Assembly: GCF_001905005.1 (NCBI RefSeq)
Contig: NZ_LWKZ01000023.1
Coordinates: 806,001 to 870,000 of the forward strand
DNA length: 64,000 bases
Origin: Streptomyces sp. CB02923
GTDB lineage: Bacteria; Actinomycetota; Actinomycetes; Streptomycetales; Streptomycetaceae
Reading direction: 5' to 3'
Positions 28,920 through 37,589 of the stretch are shown here, piece after piece. Position numbers and translations under genes: made by a program. Under the pieces are notes generated by a model, which made no database searches, was not told the origin of the DNA, and saw only the letters and a program-made list of their open reading frames with translations. Positions within the stretch are counted from its first letter, which is position 1; every line of letters starts with the position of its first letter.

Positions 28920-29397
28920 GGAACCTCCTCGGTCGAAGGCTGTCGGGCGTACTCTCAGGACCCCGGCCGCCGGCGTCAAGCCGGTGCTCCGCCGAGGGAG
29001 GGAAAGGCGCCATCCGCTCCCGTCGGCTCCACCGCCTTCGGCTTACGGATCAACGTCAACGGAGGTCTGTGGCACACGAGGAGCCTGTGCCGCAGGGGGA
29101 GCCGGCCTGGCCATGGCCGGCGGGAAGATTCGACGCCGTTGCGGGAGATGTGTGCGAGGCGGGCGATGCGGGAGAATACTCCGCCCCGGGGAAGCACCTC
29201 CGCAGGTGCTTTTAGCCGTACGCCTCGCCCGCGAAGACAGGGGAACTGTCTTGGGCATATCGTCTCAGCCTTTCCCGGCCGTATAGCGCAATGAAGCCCG
29301 CATCAGATGAAGGACTCAGGTCTGCATGAATCGCCTGTGGTCAGGCCGTCTCCATGACCTCGGGCAGGCATTTCGAGCCGTCCCGCCGGGAATTCGG
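28920..29397. other. Intergenic region between divergent LysM and serine hydrolase genes
   Basis: About 480 bp. It holds the promoter of the LysM gene and a rightward terminator-like hairpin (next entry). Several short frames cross it, but none has similarity to a known protein or a plausible start. The base composition is less coding-like than the flanks. Confidence 0.5.
29192..29213 (+). terminator. Orphan rho-independent-type hairpin
   Basis: AAGCACCT and AGGTGCTT form an 8-bp stem with a 4-nt loop; the run TTTT (29210-29213) follows the AGGTGC arm. It is oriented rightward although no rightward gene lies in the 270 bp before it, so it may end an unannotated small RNA or antisense transcript, or shield the serine hydrolase gene. 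Confidence 0.45.
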
Positions 29398-29428
29398 TTG
29401 ACCGGGCCGCTCCGGTGCGGGATAGCTT
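29398..29428 (+). promoter_or_regulatory. Candidate promoter giving a leaderless mRNA for the serine hydrolase
   Basis: TTGACC (29398-29403) and TAGCTT (29423-29428) are separated by 19 nt. The -10-like box ends 6 nt before the ATG at 29435, so transcription would start at or next to the start codon. No ribosome binding site is present, which fits leaderless translation, common in actinomycetes. Confidence 0.5.
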
Positions 29429-29434
29429 CCGCGT

Positions 29435-30541
29435 ATGGCCGAGATTCAGGGTTTCTACGACGATCTGTTCACCGCGGTACCCGGCGTGCTGGCCGCGTTG
29501 CTGGACGCCGGAGACGCGGGCGCCTCGGCGGCGGTCTTCGTCGACGGCGAGCCGGTGGTGGATGTCTGGGGAGGATTCGCCGACGCGGACCGCACGGTCT
29601 TGTGGCAGCGCGACACGATCGCAGGCGTGTGGTCCGTCACCAAGACGATGACGGCGCTGTGCGCCCTCGTCCTGGCCGACCGCGGCGACCTCGACCCGGA
29701 CGTGCCGGTGGCCCGGTACTGGCCGGAGTTCGCCGCGGCGGGCAAGGACGGGGTGCTGGTGCGGCACCTGCTGGCGCACACCGCGGGCCTGCCCCACTGG
29801 GAAGGGCCGGTCGAGGAGCTGTACGACTGGCCGGCCGCCACGGCGCGGCTCGCCGCGCAGGCTCCGCAGTGGGAGCCGGGCACCGCGGCCGGGTACCACT
29901 CGCTGACCCAGGGATTCCTCGTGGGCGAGGTGGTGCGCCGGATCACGGGCCGCAGCGTGGGCGAGTTCTTCGCCGACGAGGTGGCCGGGCCGCTGGGCGC
30001 GGACTTCCGCATCGGGCTGTCCGCCGAGCACGACCACCGGGTCGCGCTCTCGGTCCCGCCGCCGTCGCGGGACGAGGACCACCTCGCGAGCGCGCCCGGC
30101 AAAGCCGCGGCCTCCGCCGCCGGGACCGGGATCCGGGTCCGTGACGGGAACAGCGTCGCCTGGCGCCGCGCGCAGATCCCCGCGGCGAGCGGATTCGGCA
30201 ATGCCCGCTCGGTCGCTCTCGTGCAGTCGGTGATGGCGTGCGGGGGAACGGTGCGCGGTGTACGGCTGCTGTCGCAGGCGGGCTGTGACCGTGCGTGGCA
30301 GGAACAGTTCCGCGGCGAGGACCGCATCCTGGGCATGTCGATGCGCTACGGCCTGGGGTACGGCCTGTTCGGCAGCACCTACGGCTGGGGCGGTTGGGGC
30401 GGCTCGATGGTCATGATCGACCCCGACGCCCGCATGGTGGTGGCGTACGTGACGAACCAGATGCGCGAGCCCGGGGACGACAACCGCGGGCTGGAGGTCG
30501 TGATGTCCGCCTACGACGGAATCGCGGCCCTGCGCGGCTGA
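29435..30541 (+). CDS. Serine hydrolase, beta-lactamase family (EstB-like esterase)
   Basis: A 368-residue protein of the class C beta-lactamase/serine esterase fold. The nucleophile motif SxxK is SVTK (S67, K70), the YxN/S element is YHS at 154-156, and the third motif is a WGG-type sequence (GWGGWGGSM) instead of KTG, as in EstB-type esterases. No signal peptide, so probably cytoplasmic. Likely substrates are short esters; the sequence does not support beta-lactam resistance. It is a single gene with what looks like a leaderless promoter. Confidence 0.9.
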   Translation: MAEIQGFYDDLFTAVPGVLAALLDAGDAGASAAVFVDGEPVVDVWGGFADADRTVLWQRDTIAGVWSVTKTMTALCALVLADRGDLDPDVPVARYWPEFAAAGKDGVLVRHLLAHTAGLPHWEGPVEELYDWPAATARLAAQAPQWEPGTAAGYHSLTQGFLVGEVVRRITGRSVGEFFADEVAGPLGADFRIGLSAEHDHRVALSVPPPSRDEDHLASAPGKAAASAAGTGIRVRDGNSVAWRRAQIPAASGFGNARSVALVQSVMACGGTVRGVRLLSQAGCDRAWQEQFRGEDRILGMSMRYGLGYGLFGSTYGWGGWGGSMVMIDPDARMVVAYVTNQMREPGDDNRGLEVVMSAYDGIAALRG

Positions 30542-30629
30542 CGCGCATGACCAGCAGTGACCGGCTGCGGCGGCGTTGTCGGCTTCGTTCTCGGCGGCTG
30601 CGTGCGTGCGCAGCCGCGCACGTGCCGTC

Positions 30630-32039
30630 TCAATCCGGCTGTCGGCCGTCCCGGCTCCGGGGTGCTGTGTCGTTCGGGGTGCCGGGTATCCAGTTGCCGT
30701 GGAAGCCCGCCGGTATGCGGACGGGGACGTGGATCTCGGCGACCGGGGCGGCGCTGACGTCGGCGGCGTCCAGGATGGCCAGGTAGCCGGTGCCGCGGGA
30801 GCGGTCGTGGGCGAACGTCAGGAGATAACCGTCGTCTTCCTGACCGGGGGTGGCGGGGGAGCGGGGGACGAAGACGGGCTCTCCGCAGAGGTGGCCGGCG
30901 GGGAAGCGGTGGGTGCTGCGCAGGGCACCGCGGGCCAGGTCGTACTTGTGGATCTCGGTGTGCCGGGGCTCGGCGTCGAGGGTGAATCCGGCGGTGTAGC
31001 CATAGCGGTGGGGCAGGCCGATACCGGTGTCGGCGATGCGGGGGTATTCGCTGGGCGTGTCGTCCAGCGGGGTTTCGGTGACCTTGCCGGTGGCCAGGTG
31101 GAGCACCCACTGGTGGAGGGCGGGCAGGCCCCCGCTGAGGTCCTGTGGCCCCTGGCGCCACAGGGCCGGGACGCGGGTGCCGGTGAGGGTGATCGTTCCG
31201 TCGCTCTCGAAGGCGTTCATCGTGTGCCAGACGTAGCAGGGCGCGATGTCGAACCACCGTACGCAGGCGTCCTCCTCGGCCCGGGGCAGGATGCCGAAGC
31301 GGGCGCGGTGTCCGTCGTCCCACCGCCAGGGCGGGCCGCCCGTGGCAGCCCGGTCGGCGTCGAAGACGACGGGCAGATCCATGAAGACGACGTGGCGGGC
31401 GGTGAGGGCGAAGTCGTGCATCATGACCGCCCGCGGCAGGTCCACGGTCTGCTTCTGGAGCACTTCGCCCGCTGCGGAGGCCCGGTAGTAGGTCAGGTAC
31501 GGCGGCCGGAGGCGGTAGCCGAAGAAGTGCAGCTCCCCGGTGCGGGGGCAGGTCTTGGGGTGGGCGGTCATGGGGGTGGTGAGCGCCCCGTCGAAGGTGA
31601 AGACCCCGAGGGTCGCCAGGTCGGGGGTGACTTCGTAGGGGAAGCCGCCTTCTTCGAGGGCGAAGAGCCGGCCGGCATGGGCGATCAGGTGGGTGTTGGC
31701 CGTGGTGACGCGGTAGTCGATCCGTGAGGTGGCCGGATCGAAGGCGAGGGCGAGGCGGGAGGCGCCCGGCGCCGCGTACAGCGGGGTGCGCACGTACCGG
31801 TTGCGGTACCAGGCGGCGCGGCCGTCGGCCAGCGCGATGGTGTGGATCATGCCGTCGCCGGCGAAGAAGTGGGGCGACCAGCCGGTGCGCGGGTTGGGCC
31901 CGTTGCGGAAGTACTGGCCGCACAGCTCCTTGGGAACGGTGCCGGTCACCGCGCTCGGCCGGTGGGTGACCTCGGCCGCGATCGGCGCGTTGTTGCCCGC
32001 GAGGTGCAGGGGTGCGGGGGAACCCGATGGCATCGTCAT
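30630..32039 (-). CDS. Carotenoid oxygenase family protein (RPE65/CCD superfamily)
   Basis: A 469-residue protein; the ATG at 32039 has AGGAG 7 nt upstream. All four iron-ligand histidines of the seven-bladed propeller family are present: H160 (TAHPKT), H208 (MMHDFALT), H272 (WHTMNAFE) and H447 (FHGNWIPG). These enzymes cleave carotenoids, apocarotenoids or stilbenes with O2 using non-haem iron. No carotenoid biosynthesis gene is in the window. A PucR-type regulator lies 158 nt upstream in the same direction and is the likely controller. Confidence 0.92.
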   Translation of the reverse strand: MTMPSGSPAPLHLAGNNAPIAAEVTHRPSAVTGTVPKELCGQYFRNGPNPRTGWSPHFFAGDGMIHTIALADGRAAWYRNRYVRTPLYAAPGASRLALAFDPATSRIDYRVTTANTHLIAHAGRLFALEEGGFPYEVTPDLATLGVFTFDGALTTPMTAHPKTCPRTGELHFFGYRLRPPYLTYYRASAAGEVLQKQTVDLPRAVMMHDFALTARHVVFMDLPVVFDADRAATGGPPWRWDDGHRARFGILPRAEEDACVRWFDIAPCYVWHTMNAFESDGTITLTGTRVPALWRQGPQDLSGGLPALHQWVLHLATGKVTETPLDDTPSEYPRIADTGIGLPHRYGYTAGFTLDAEPRHTEIHKYDLARGALRSTHRFPAGHLCGEPVFVPRSPATPGQEDDGYLLTFAHDRSRGTGYLAILDAADVSAAPVAEIHVPVRIPAGFHGNWIPGTPNDTAPRSRDGRQPD

Positions 32040-32197
32040 CTGCGGTCTCCTGCCGTGGGGTGGTGCGGCCAGGGTCCCGCAGTCGGCTTTCCGACGGCAG
32101 TCTTGTTCTTTTCGCGCGCTTCAGCCGCCCCCACGGCACGGCATGGTTCCTTCGTGGCGGCTGCAAACACTGATCGGCATGTGTGGAGCGGTGGGGT

Positions 32198-33586
32198 TCA
32201 GCGCCACGCTCCCGAGAGGCGCCGGGTGACGACCGCGCTGAGCGTGCGCACGCCCCGCGTCGAGCCGGGGTCGATGCCGGTGAGTTCCCGTACCCGGCGG
32301 AGGCGGTAGTCCAGGGTGCGGGTGTGGACGTTGAGGGCGGTCGCCGTGGCGCCGCGGTGCATGTCGTGGCGGTAGTACGCGTCGAGGGTGACGAGCAGGT
32401 CCGGGCCGGAGTCCAGTCGCCGGGCCACGTCGCGCAGCCATGCGTCGGCGAACGGCACGTCCACGACGGCGAGTTCGACGAACACATCGGCCAGGGTGTG
32501 CGGCCGGAGCCGGGCGGACGCCCGGCTCAGCGGGGCGGCCCGGCTGATCTGCCGGGCCCGGTCGAGGGCGTCGGCCAGTTCGGGCAGCGGTGCGGTGGCG
32601 GTGCCGACGGCGCAGGGCCGGCCGAGGGCCTGGGCGAAGTCCTGTACGAGCTGGAACAAATGGTCGGGGGCGAGATCGGGTATGAGGTCGAGAACGGTAT
32701 GCGGAGGTTCGGTTTCCGCTCCCGCCGTGCCGGAAATCAGAGGAATCAGAGCAATCAGCTCACCGCTTCCGTCTCCGTCCTCCGGGCCCCACATGACGGG
32801 TACCCGGTAACTTTTCACCAATGTCTCGATCTCGTTTTCCAGGAACCGATCTTCGGCGGGGCGGTTCGGCATCCGGAATATCGTCACCGCCCAGTAATGC
32901 GGCAGCTCGATGCCGACGGCAGAGGCGAGTTCCAGCGAAATGGGATCTCCGTTCAGCAGTGACCGGGTCAGCAGGGAGACCTGCTCGACATACCGCATCC
33001 GGCGCCGCAGTCCCCGTACGAATCCCTGGCGGTAGGCGCCGATGCCGCGTTCACCCTGCGGGGCGAACCAGTGCATCATGCGCATGAGTTCCTCGACACC
33101 GCTGCCGCGCTGGGCCTCGGTCGCCTCGTTGATCTCGCGCAGCATGAGCGCGGTGTGCAGCCACAGGACCCGCTGCCGCGTGTCGAGCGACATTCCCGCC
33201 GTGGCCCGCAGCTCCCCCATCGATGCGATGTGGCTGAGATCGTCGAGGGACAACGCGCTGTTGTCCGGCGACAGTTCGACGGTCCGGTGCCGGAGCCACA
33301 GGGCGTGCTCCAGCGTCCTGGCCCGTGCCCGGGGGTCCTTGTCCAGGAATCCGAACTCCGGGATCTCGCGCGCGTACGCCTCGACCTCCCGGCGGGCGTT
33401 GGTCGATACCTGCCGGGCCAGTTCGACGAAAAGGCTCCCCACGGGCACGAGCATGCCCGCCCGAGCGAACCGGCCGACAGGCGGGATCCGGACGGCGTTC
33501 GTCACTGCGCATAAAACGGCGGCAAGTATATCGACCAGACCTTTGTCACAGTGCGCAAAATTCCCGGATCGGGGCGTTCTCGTCAT
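32198..33586 (-). CDS. PucR/CdaR-type helix-turn-helix regulator
   Basis: Up to 462 residues if the ATG at 33586 is used; a GTG at 33505 and an ATG at 33454 are alternatives, and none has a convincing ribosome binding site. A TATACT hexamer on the coding strand at 33530-33525 could be a -10 box, which would favour the GTG at 33505. The C-terminal 60 residues are the PucR HTH_30 domain (TATALNVHTRTLDYRLRRV, typical of CdaR and PucR). The middle resembles the GGDEF-like region of the family (SARLRPHTLADVFVE). It probably senses a small molecule and controls the carotenoid oxygenase gene downstream. Confidence 0.8.
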   Translation of the reverse strand: MTRTPRSGNFAHCDKGLVDILAAVLCAVTNAVRIPPVGRFARAGMLVPVGSLFVELARQVSTNARREVEAYAREIPEFGFLDKDPRARARTLEHALWLRHRTVELSPDNSALSLDDLSHIASMGELRATAGMSLDTRQRVLWLHTALMLREINEATEAQRGSGVEELMRMMHWFAPQGERGIGAYRQGFVRGLRRRMRYVEQVSLLTRSLLNGDPISLELASAVGIELPHYWAVTIFRMPNRPAEDRFLENEIETLVKSYRVPVMWGPEDGDGSGELIALIPLISGTAGAETEPPHTVLDLIPDLAPDHLFQLVQDFAQALGRPCAVGTATAPLPELADALDRARQISRAAPLSRASARLRPHTLADVFVELAVVDVPFADAWLRDVARRLDSGPDLLVTLDAYYRHDMHRGATATALNVHTRTLDYRLRRVRELTGIDPGSTRGVRTLSAVVTRRLSGAWR

Positions 33587-33774
33587 CTCTTCCGCTTGTG
33601 GAGGAGCCGTGAAGTGGCCTTAATGAGAGCCACGTACACGCCCGTGGGGAACGCCGCGGCAGTCATTCTGAGCGCGACTCCGATATGACTTTGGTAATCG
33701 GTACGGGCGGATGTGCGGGAATTCTCGACCAGGCGCCGCGCGACGGTGCCCGCCCAAACCGGAGGGATGCTCCG

Positions 33775-34647
33775 ATGAAAGCAAACGCGAAAAAGAGAAT
33801 CATGGCGGCAGGCGTGGTCATGGTCACGTCGGCAACGCTCATGTTCGGCGTACCGGGCAGCGGTTCGGCTGCGCCGGCCACCCCCAGCCTGAATGCGTTC
33901 GGGATCAGCGCCAACGGCAAGCTGATGGCCTCGTTCACGACCGACCGGCCGGACATCCTCGGCTGGGTCAAGGCCGTCACCGGCCTCAGCGGCGACACGA
34001 GCCTGATCGGGATCGACTTCCGCGTGCAGGACGGCCTGCTGTACGGGGTCGGCAACAAGGGCGGCATCTACACGATCAAGACCCCGCCGGCCACCAAGGA
34101 AGTCGTGGTCACCAAGGTGTCCCAGCTCCAGTACGACCTGCGCGGCACGGCGTTCGGCGTCGACTTCAACCCGGCGGCCGACCGGCTCCGCGTGATCAGC
34201 GACAACGGCCAGAACCTGCGGCACAACCTCAACAACCACACGACCGTCCAGGACCAGAACCTCAACACCCCGCCGGACGAGGGCGCGACCAAGGGCGTCA
34301 CCGCCGCCGCGTACACGAACAACGACGTCGATGCGGCCACGGCGACCACCCTGGCCGACATCAACACGCTCAGCGACCAGGTCGTCCTCCAGTCCCCGGC
34401 CAACAGCGGCACGCTCGTCCCGACCGGCAGCCTCGGCGTCGACGCCGGGCTCAACGCCGGCCTGGACATCTACAGCACGCTGTCGAAGGGGAAGACGGTC
34501 GACAACGCCGCCTTCGCGACCCTCACCCCGTACGGCGCCAGCACCTCGTCGCTGTACAGCGTCAACGTCTTCACCGGCCAAGCCACGGCCATCGAGCAGT
34601 TCCCGCTGGAGATCACGGACCTGGCCATCAGCCTCACCGGCAGCTGA
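33775..34647 (+). CDS. Secreted DUF4394 domain protein
   Basis: A 290-residue protein starting at the ATG at 33775 with GGAGGG 9 nt upstream. A signal peptide (MKANAKKRIMAAGVVMVTS, cleavage near GSAAPA at about residue 35) is followed by a DUF4394 domain: FGISANGKLMASF, LIGIDFRVQDGLLYGVG, FGVDFNPAADRLRVISDNG, and near-repeats typical of a beta-propeller-like fold. The function of DUF4394 is unknown; the protein is predicted extracellular. A strong terminator follows. Confidence 0.88.
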   Translation: MKANAKKRIMAAGVVMVTSATLMFGVPGSGSAAPATPSLNAFGISANGKLMASFTTDRPDILGWVKAVTGLSGDTSLIGIDFRVQDGLLYGVGNKGGIYTIKTPPATKEVVVTKVSQLQYDLRGTAFGVDFNPAADRLRVISDNGQNLRHNLNNHTTVQDQNLNTPPDEGATKGVTAAAYTNNDVDAATATTLADINTLSDQVVLQSPANSGTLVPTGSLGVDAGLNAGLDIYSTLSKGKTVDNAAFATLTPYGASTSSLYSVNVFTGQATAIEQFPLEITDLAISLTGS

Positions 34648-34665
34648 TCCCGCCGGTCATGTCCG

Positions 34666-34700
34666 CGCCGCGGTCCGGCCACCACCGGACCGCGGCGTTT
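34666..34700 (+). terminator. Rho-independent terminator after the DUF4394 gene
   Basis: CGCCGCGGTCCGG (34666-34678) and CCGGACCGCGGCG (34685-34697) make a perfect 13-bp stem with a 6-nt loop followed by TTT, 18 nt after the stop. Confidence 0.8.
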
Positions 34701-34872
34701 CACCTGCCGGAATCCGGCAGATCGCGCGGGGAGACATCGCCGTACCGGCCGGGCATCCCGCCGCCGGGCAGGCTGTGTCGCGCATCACACCGGCCTCGTG
34801 TCACGGACGGGGCGGCTCCCTCCATCTGGTGGTCGTCAACAACGCGCAGCGGATACAGAGACGGGCGAAGCG

Positions 34873-36081
34873 ATGAGCACACAGCACGAAGCCGGCCGGG
34901 CGACCACCCACCGCGTTCTGATCCTGGGGGCGGGTTACGCGGGCACGGCCGCCGCGACGCAGCTCGCGGCTCGGGCCGGTCGGCGTGAGGACGTGCAGGT
35001 GACCCTGGTCAATGCGCAGGAGCGGTTCACCGAGCGGCTGCGGCTGCACATGACGGCGACCGGACAGCAGCTCGCCGAGCTGAGCATCCCGGAGCTGCTG
35101 GAGGGCACGGGCGCGCGGTTCGAGCGCGGCTGGGTGACGGCGGTGGATGCGGACGCGAAGACGGTGCGGATCGACGACGACCGGGTTCTGCACTACGGCA
35201 CGCTGGTGTACGGGTTGGGCAGCGTGGCCGACACGGTGGCGGTGCCCGGAGCCGAGGGGCACGCGTACTCCCTGGACAGTGCCCGGGACGCCGAGGTGCT
35301 GGCCGGTCGGCTGGCGCTGCTCGACAGCGGCACGGTGGTGGTCGGCGGCAGCGGACTGACCGGCGTCGAGACGGCCGCGGAGATCGCCGAGCAGCACCCG
35401 GAGCTGAACGTCGTGCTGCTGGGCCGGGCCGAGCCCGGTGCGGCCATGAATGCGAAGGCCAAGGCGTATCTGCACAATGCGCTCGAACGGCTGGGTGTCC
35501 AGCTGCGCAGCGGGATCGAGGTGGCGAAGGTGCTGCCCGGCGGGGTCGAGCTGGCGGGCGGAGAGAGCATCGCCGCCGATGTGGTGGTGTGGACCAGCGG
35601 TACGCGGGTGTCGCCGCTGGCGGCCGCCGCCGGGCTGACCGTCGACGAGCGCGGCCGCATCGTCACCGATGCCGCACTGCGGTCGGTGTCGCACCCGGGC
35701 GTGTACGCGGTGGGCGACGCGGCCGCGGTCCGCCAGGGCTACGGAGTCATGCACGGCACCTGCCAGGGCGGCATGCCGACCGGTGTGCACGCCGCGGTGT
35801 CGATCGTCCGCGCGCTGAAGGGCAAGCAGCCCAGGCCGTTCCGCTTCGGCTACTACCACACGCCGGTGAGCCTGGGGCGGCACGACGCGGTGGTGCAGTT
35901 CACCCGCCCCGACGACAGCCCGCGGCGCATTCATCTGACCGGCCGTACGGCGGCCCGGTATAAGGAGACGGTGACTGCCTCGCCCTGGCCGACCTACGGC
36001 CGTATGAAGAAGATGCCCGCCTCGGGCGCGTTCTGGCCCCGCGGCGGCCGCTTCACCCGCATCGTCCGGGAGGCGCGGTGA
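34873..36081 (+). CDS. FAD-dependent NAD(P)H oxidoreductase (NDH-2/AIF-like)
   Basis: A 402-residue two-dinucleotide-binding-domain flavoprotein. The FAD motif is VLILGAGYAGTAAATQLA near the N-terminus, the NAD(P)H motif is TVVVGGSGLTGVETAAEIAE in the middle, and the second FAD contact is GVYAVGDAAAV. It resembles type II NADH dehydrogenases and AIF-like enzymes that pass electrons to quinones or small acceptors. The sigma-factor gene overlaps its stop (GTGA), so the two are co-translated. Pairing of an oxidoreductase with an ECF41 sigma factor is the classic arrangement, in which the oxidoreductase is the likely target. Confidence 0.9.
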   Translation: MSTQHEAGRATTHRVLILGAGYAGTAAATQLAARAGRREDVQVTLVNAQERFTERLRLHMTATGQQLAELSIPELLEGTGARFERGWVTAVDADAKTVRIDDDRVLHYGTLVYGLGSVADTVAVPGAEGHAYSLDSARDAEVLAGRLALLDSGTVVVGGSGLTGVETAAEIAEQHPELNVVLLGRAEPGAAMNAKAKAYLHNALERLGVQLRSGIEVAKVLPGGVELAGGESIAADVVVWTSGTRVSPLAAAAGLTVDERGRIVTDAALRSVSHPGVYAVGDAAAVRQGYGVMHGTCQGGMPTGVHAAVSIVRALKGKQPRPFRFGYYHTPVSLGRHDAVVQFTRPDDSPRRIHLTGRTAARYKETVTASPWPTYGRMKKMPASGAFWPRGGRFTRIVREAR

Positions 36082-36998
36082 CGTACCTGGCCGCGGACGC
36101 CGACCAGCAGGTGTTCCAGCGGCATCGGACCCTGCTGTTCTCGGTGGCGTACCGCGTCCTCGGCAGCGCGGCCGACGCCGAGGACGCGGTCCAGGACGCC
36201 TGGATCAAGTGGTCGGCCGCCGACCGCTCGCAGGTGAGCGACCCCAAGGCGTATCTGGCGCGGATCGTGTCGAACCTGGCGCTGGAACGGCTGCGGTCCG
36301 CGTGGCACCAGCGTGAGACCTACGTCGGGCCGTGGCTGCCGGAGCCCATCCTCACCGGCGGGGACGCCGCCGAGGCCGTCACGGACGCCGAGTCGGTGTC
36401 CATGGCGATGCTGGTGGTACTGGAGACGCTGAGCCCGCTGGAGCGCGCCGTGTTCGTGCTGAGGGAGGTCTTCGGCTTCAGCCATGCAGAAATCGCGGAG
36501 GCGGTGGAGCGCTCCGAAGCCGCGGTCCGGCAGGCCGCGCACCGTGCCCGCGAGCACGTGCGGGCCCGGCGGCCGCGCTTCACGGCCGACCGGTCGCGGC
36601 AGCGGCAGGCCACCGAGCGGTTCTTCGCCGCCGCGACCGGTGGCGACATCAACACCCTCATGGAGCTGCTGTCCCCGGACGTCACCCTGTGGACCGACGG
36701 CGGCGGCAAGGTCCGCCAGGCCCTGCGCCCGGTGGTGGGCGCGCACACGGTGGCCGGCTGGTTCGCGGCCATCGGCACGGTCACGTACCAGGGCGTCGAG
36801 CCGGCCGACATGCGCGCCGAACTCGTCGGGATCAACGGCGGACCGGGCATCCTCTTCAGCGCTCCGGACCGGGTGATCGCCACGGTCACCTTCGACTTCG
36901 ACGCCGACGGCCGCATCACCGCCATCCACAACATGGCCAACCCGGACAAACTCCGGGCCATCGCCGACGGCACCACTCACGATGTCGGTACGCGGTGA
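36078..36998 (+). CDS. ECF41-family RNA polymerase sigma factor with SnoaL-like C-terminal domain
   Basis: A 306-residue protein that starts at the GTG at 36078, overlapping the oxidoreductase stop. Sigma region 2 is at residues 12-75 (FSVAYRVLGSAADAEDAVQD) and region 4 at about 105-170 (SPLERAVFVLREVFGFSHAEIAE). A SnoaL/NTF2-like domain follows (about 180-300) with the ECF41 hallmarks WLPEPI in the linker, DGGGK and NPDKL near the C-terminus. In this family the C-terminal domain controls the sigma factor in cis in place of a separate anti-sigma factor. No anti-sigma gene is adjacent. Confidence 0.92.
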   Translation: MTYLAADADQQVFQRHRTLLFSVAYRVLGSAADAEDAVQDAWIKWSAADRSQVSDPKAYLARIVSNLALERLRSAWHQRETYVGPWLPEPILTGGDAAEAVTDAESVSMAMLVVLETLSPLERAVFVLREVFGFSHAEIAEAVERSEAAVRQAAHRAREHVRARRPRFTADRSRQRQATERFFAAATGGDINTLMELLSPDVTLWTDGGGKVRQALRPVVGAHTVAGWFAAIGTVTYQGVEPADMRAELVGINGGPGILFSAPDRVIATVTFDFDADGRITAIHNMANPDKLRAIADGTTHDVGTR

Positions 36999-37046
36999 GC
37001 CGTGAGGCTTTCGCCGAGGAGCACGTGCGCATACGGTGACCCCGTG

Positions 37047-37469
37047 ATGCCGATCAAGAAGTTCCAAGTCACCTTCGACTGCGCGGAACCGGAGCGCCTG
37101 GCTCGTTTCTGGTGCGAGGTGCTGGGGTACGTTGTGTCGCCGCCGCAGGGCTTCGCCACGTGGGACGATTACCGGCGTTCCCAGCCGCCTGAGCAGCAGG
37201 ACGCGTGGTGCGCCTGCGTCGACCCTTCAGGCGTGGGCCCGCGGCTGTACTTCCAGCGCGTCCCCGAAGGCAAGGCCGTCAAGAACCGGGTACACCTCGA
37301 CGTGCGGGTCGGCACCGGGCTCGTCGGTGAAGAGCGCCTCGCCGCCCTTGAGGCCGAGCGCGAACGACTGGTTCCGCTCGGAGCGGTATACGTACAGACG
37401 CTGTATGACGGCACCGATTCGTGCATCCCGATGCTGGACATCGAGGGCAACGAGTTCTGCATCGACTGA
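37047..37469 (+). CDS. VOC/glyoxalase-like domain protein
   Basis: A 140-residue protein from the ATG at 37047 (the GTG at 37044 is an alternative). One vicinal-oxygen-chelate domain: VTFDCAEPERLARFWCEVLGY, RLYFQRVPEGKAVKNRVHLDV and the closing MLDIEGNEFCID. The histidine and glutamate near positions 88 and 136 could bind metal. It is of the glyoxalase-like group whose substrates are unknown. It ends in a bidirectional terminator shared with the MerR gene. Confidence 0.85.
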   Translation: MPIKKFQVTFDCAEPERLARFWCEVLGYVVSPPQGFATWDDYRRSQPPEQQDAWCACVDPSGVGPRLYFQRVPEGKAVKNRVHLDVRVGTGLVGEERLAALEAERERLVPLGAVYVQTLYDGTDSCIPMLDIEGNEFCID

Positions 37470-37513
37470 GAGCCGCGAACGTGACAGGCGGCCGTTCCTC
37501 GACAGCCGGCTGC

Positions 37514-37546
37514 GGGCCCTTTGCCGGCCGTACCGGCAAAGGGCCC
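37514..37546. terminator. Bidirectional terminator between convergent VOC and MerR genes
   Basis: GGGCCCTTTGCCGG and CCGGCAAAGGGCCC form a perfect 14-bp stem with a 5-nt loop, 45 nt from each stop codon. Confidence 0.8.
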
Positions 37547-37589
37547 GGCCCGGCAGGGCCGCCGCACCCCCGTGACGGCGGCCCCCGGC

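Noticed and set aside
29435..30541. Beta-lactam resistance gene
   Set aside because: The third motif is WGG-type and there is no signal peptide, as in EstB-type esterases, not beta-lactamases.
34799..34837. TGTCAC ... CGTC upstream of the FAD oxidoreductase as an ECF41 promoter
   Set aside because: The two elements are about 28 nt apart, too far for a -35/-10 pair; the known motif has a spacer of about 16 nt.
36984..37046. Start of the VOC gene at an ATG-like codon near 37002
   Set aside because: The extra 15 residues (MRLSPRSTCAYGDPV) are not family-like; the VOC pattern starts at MPIKKFQVTFDC, at 37047.
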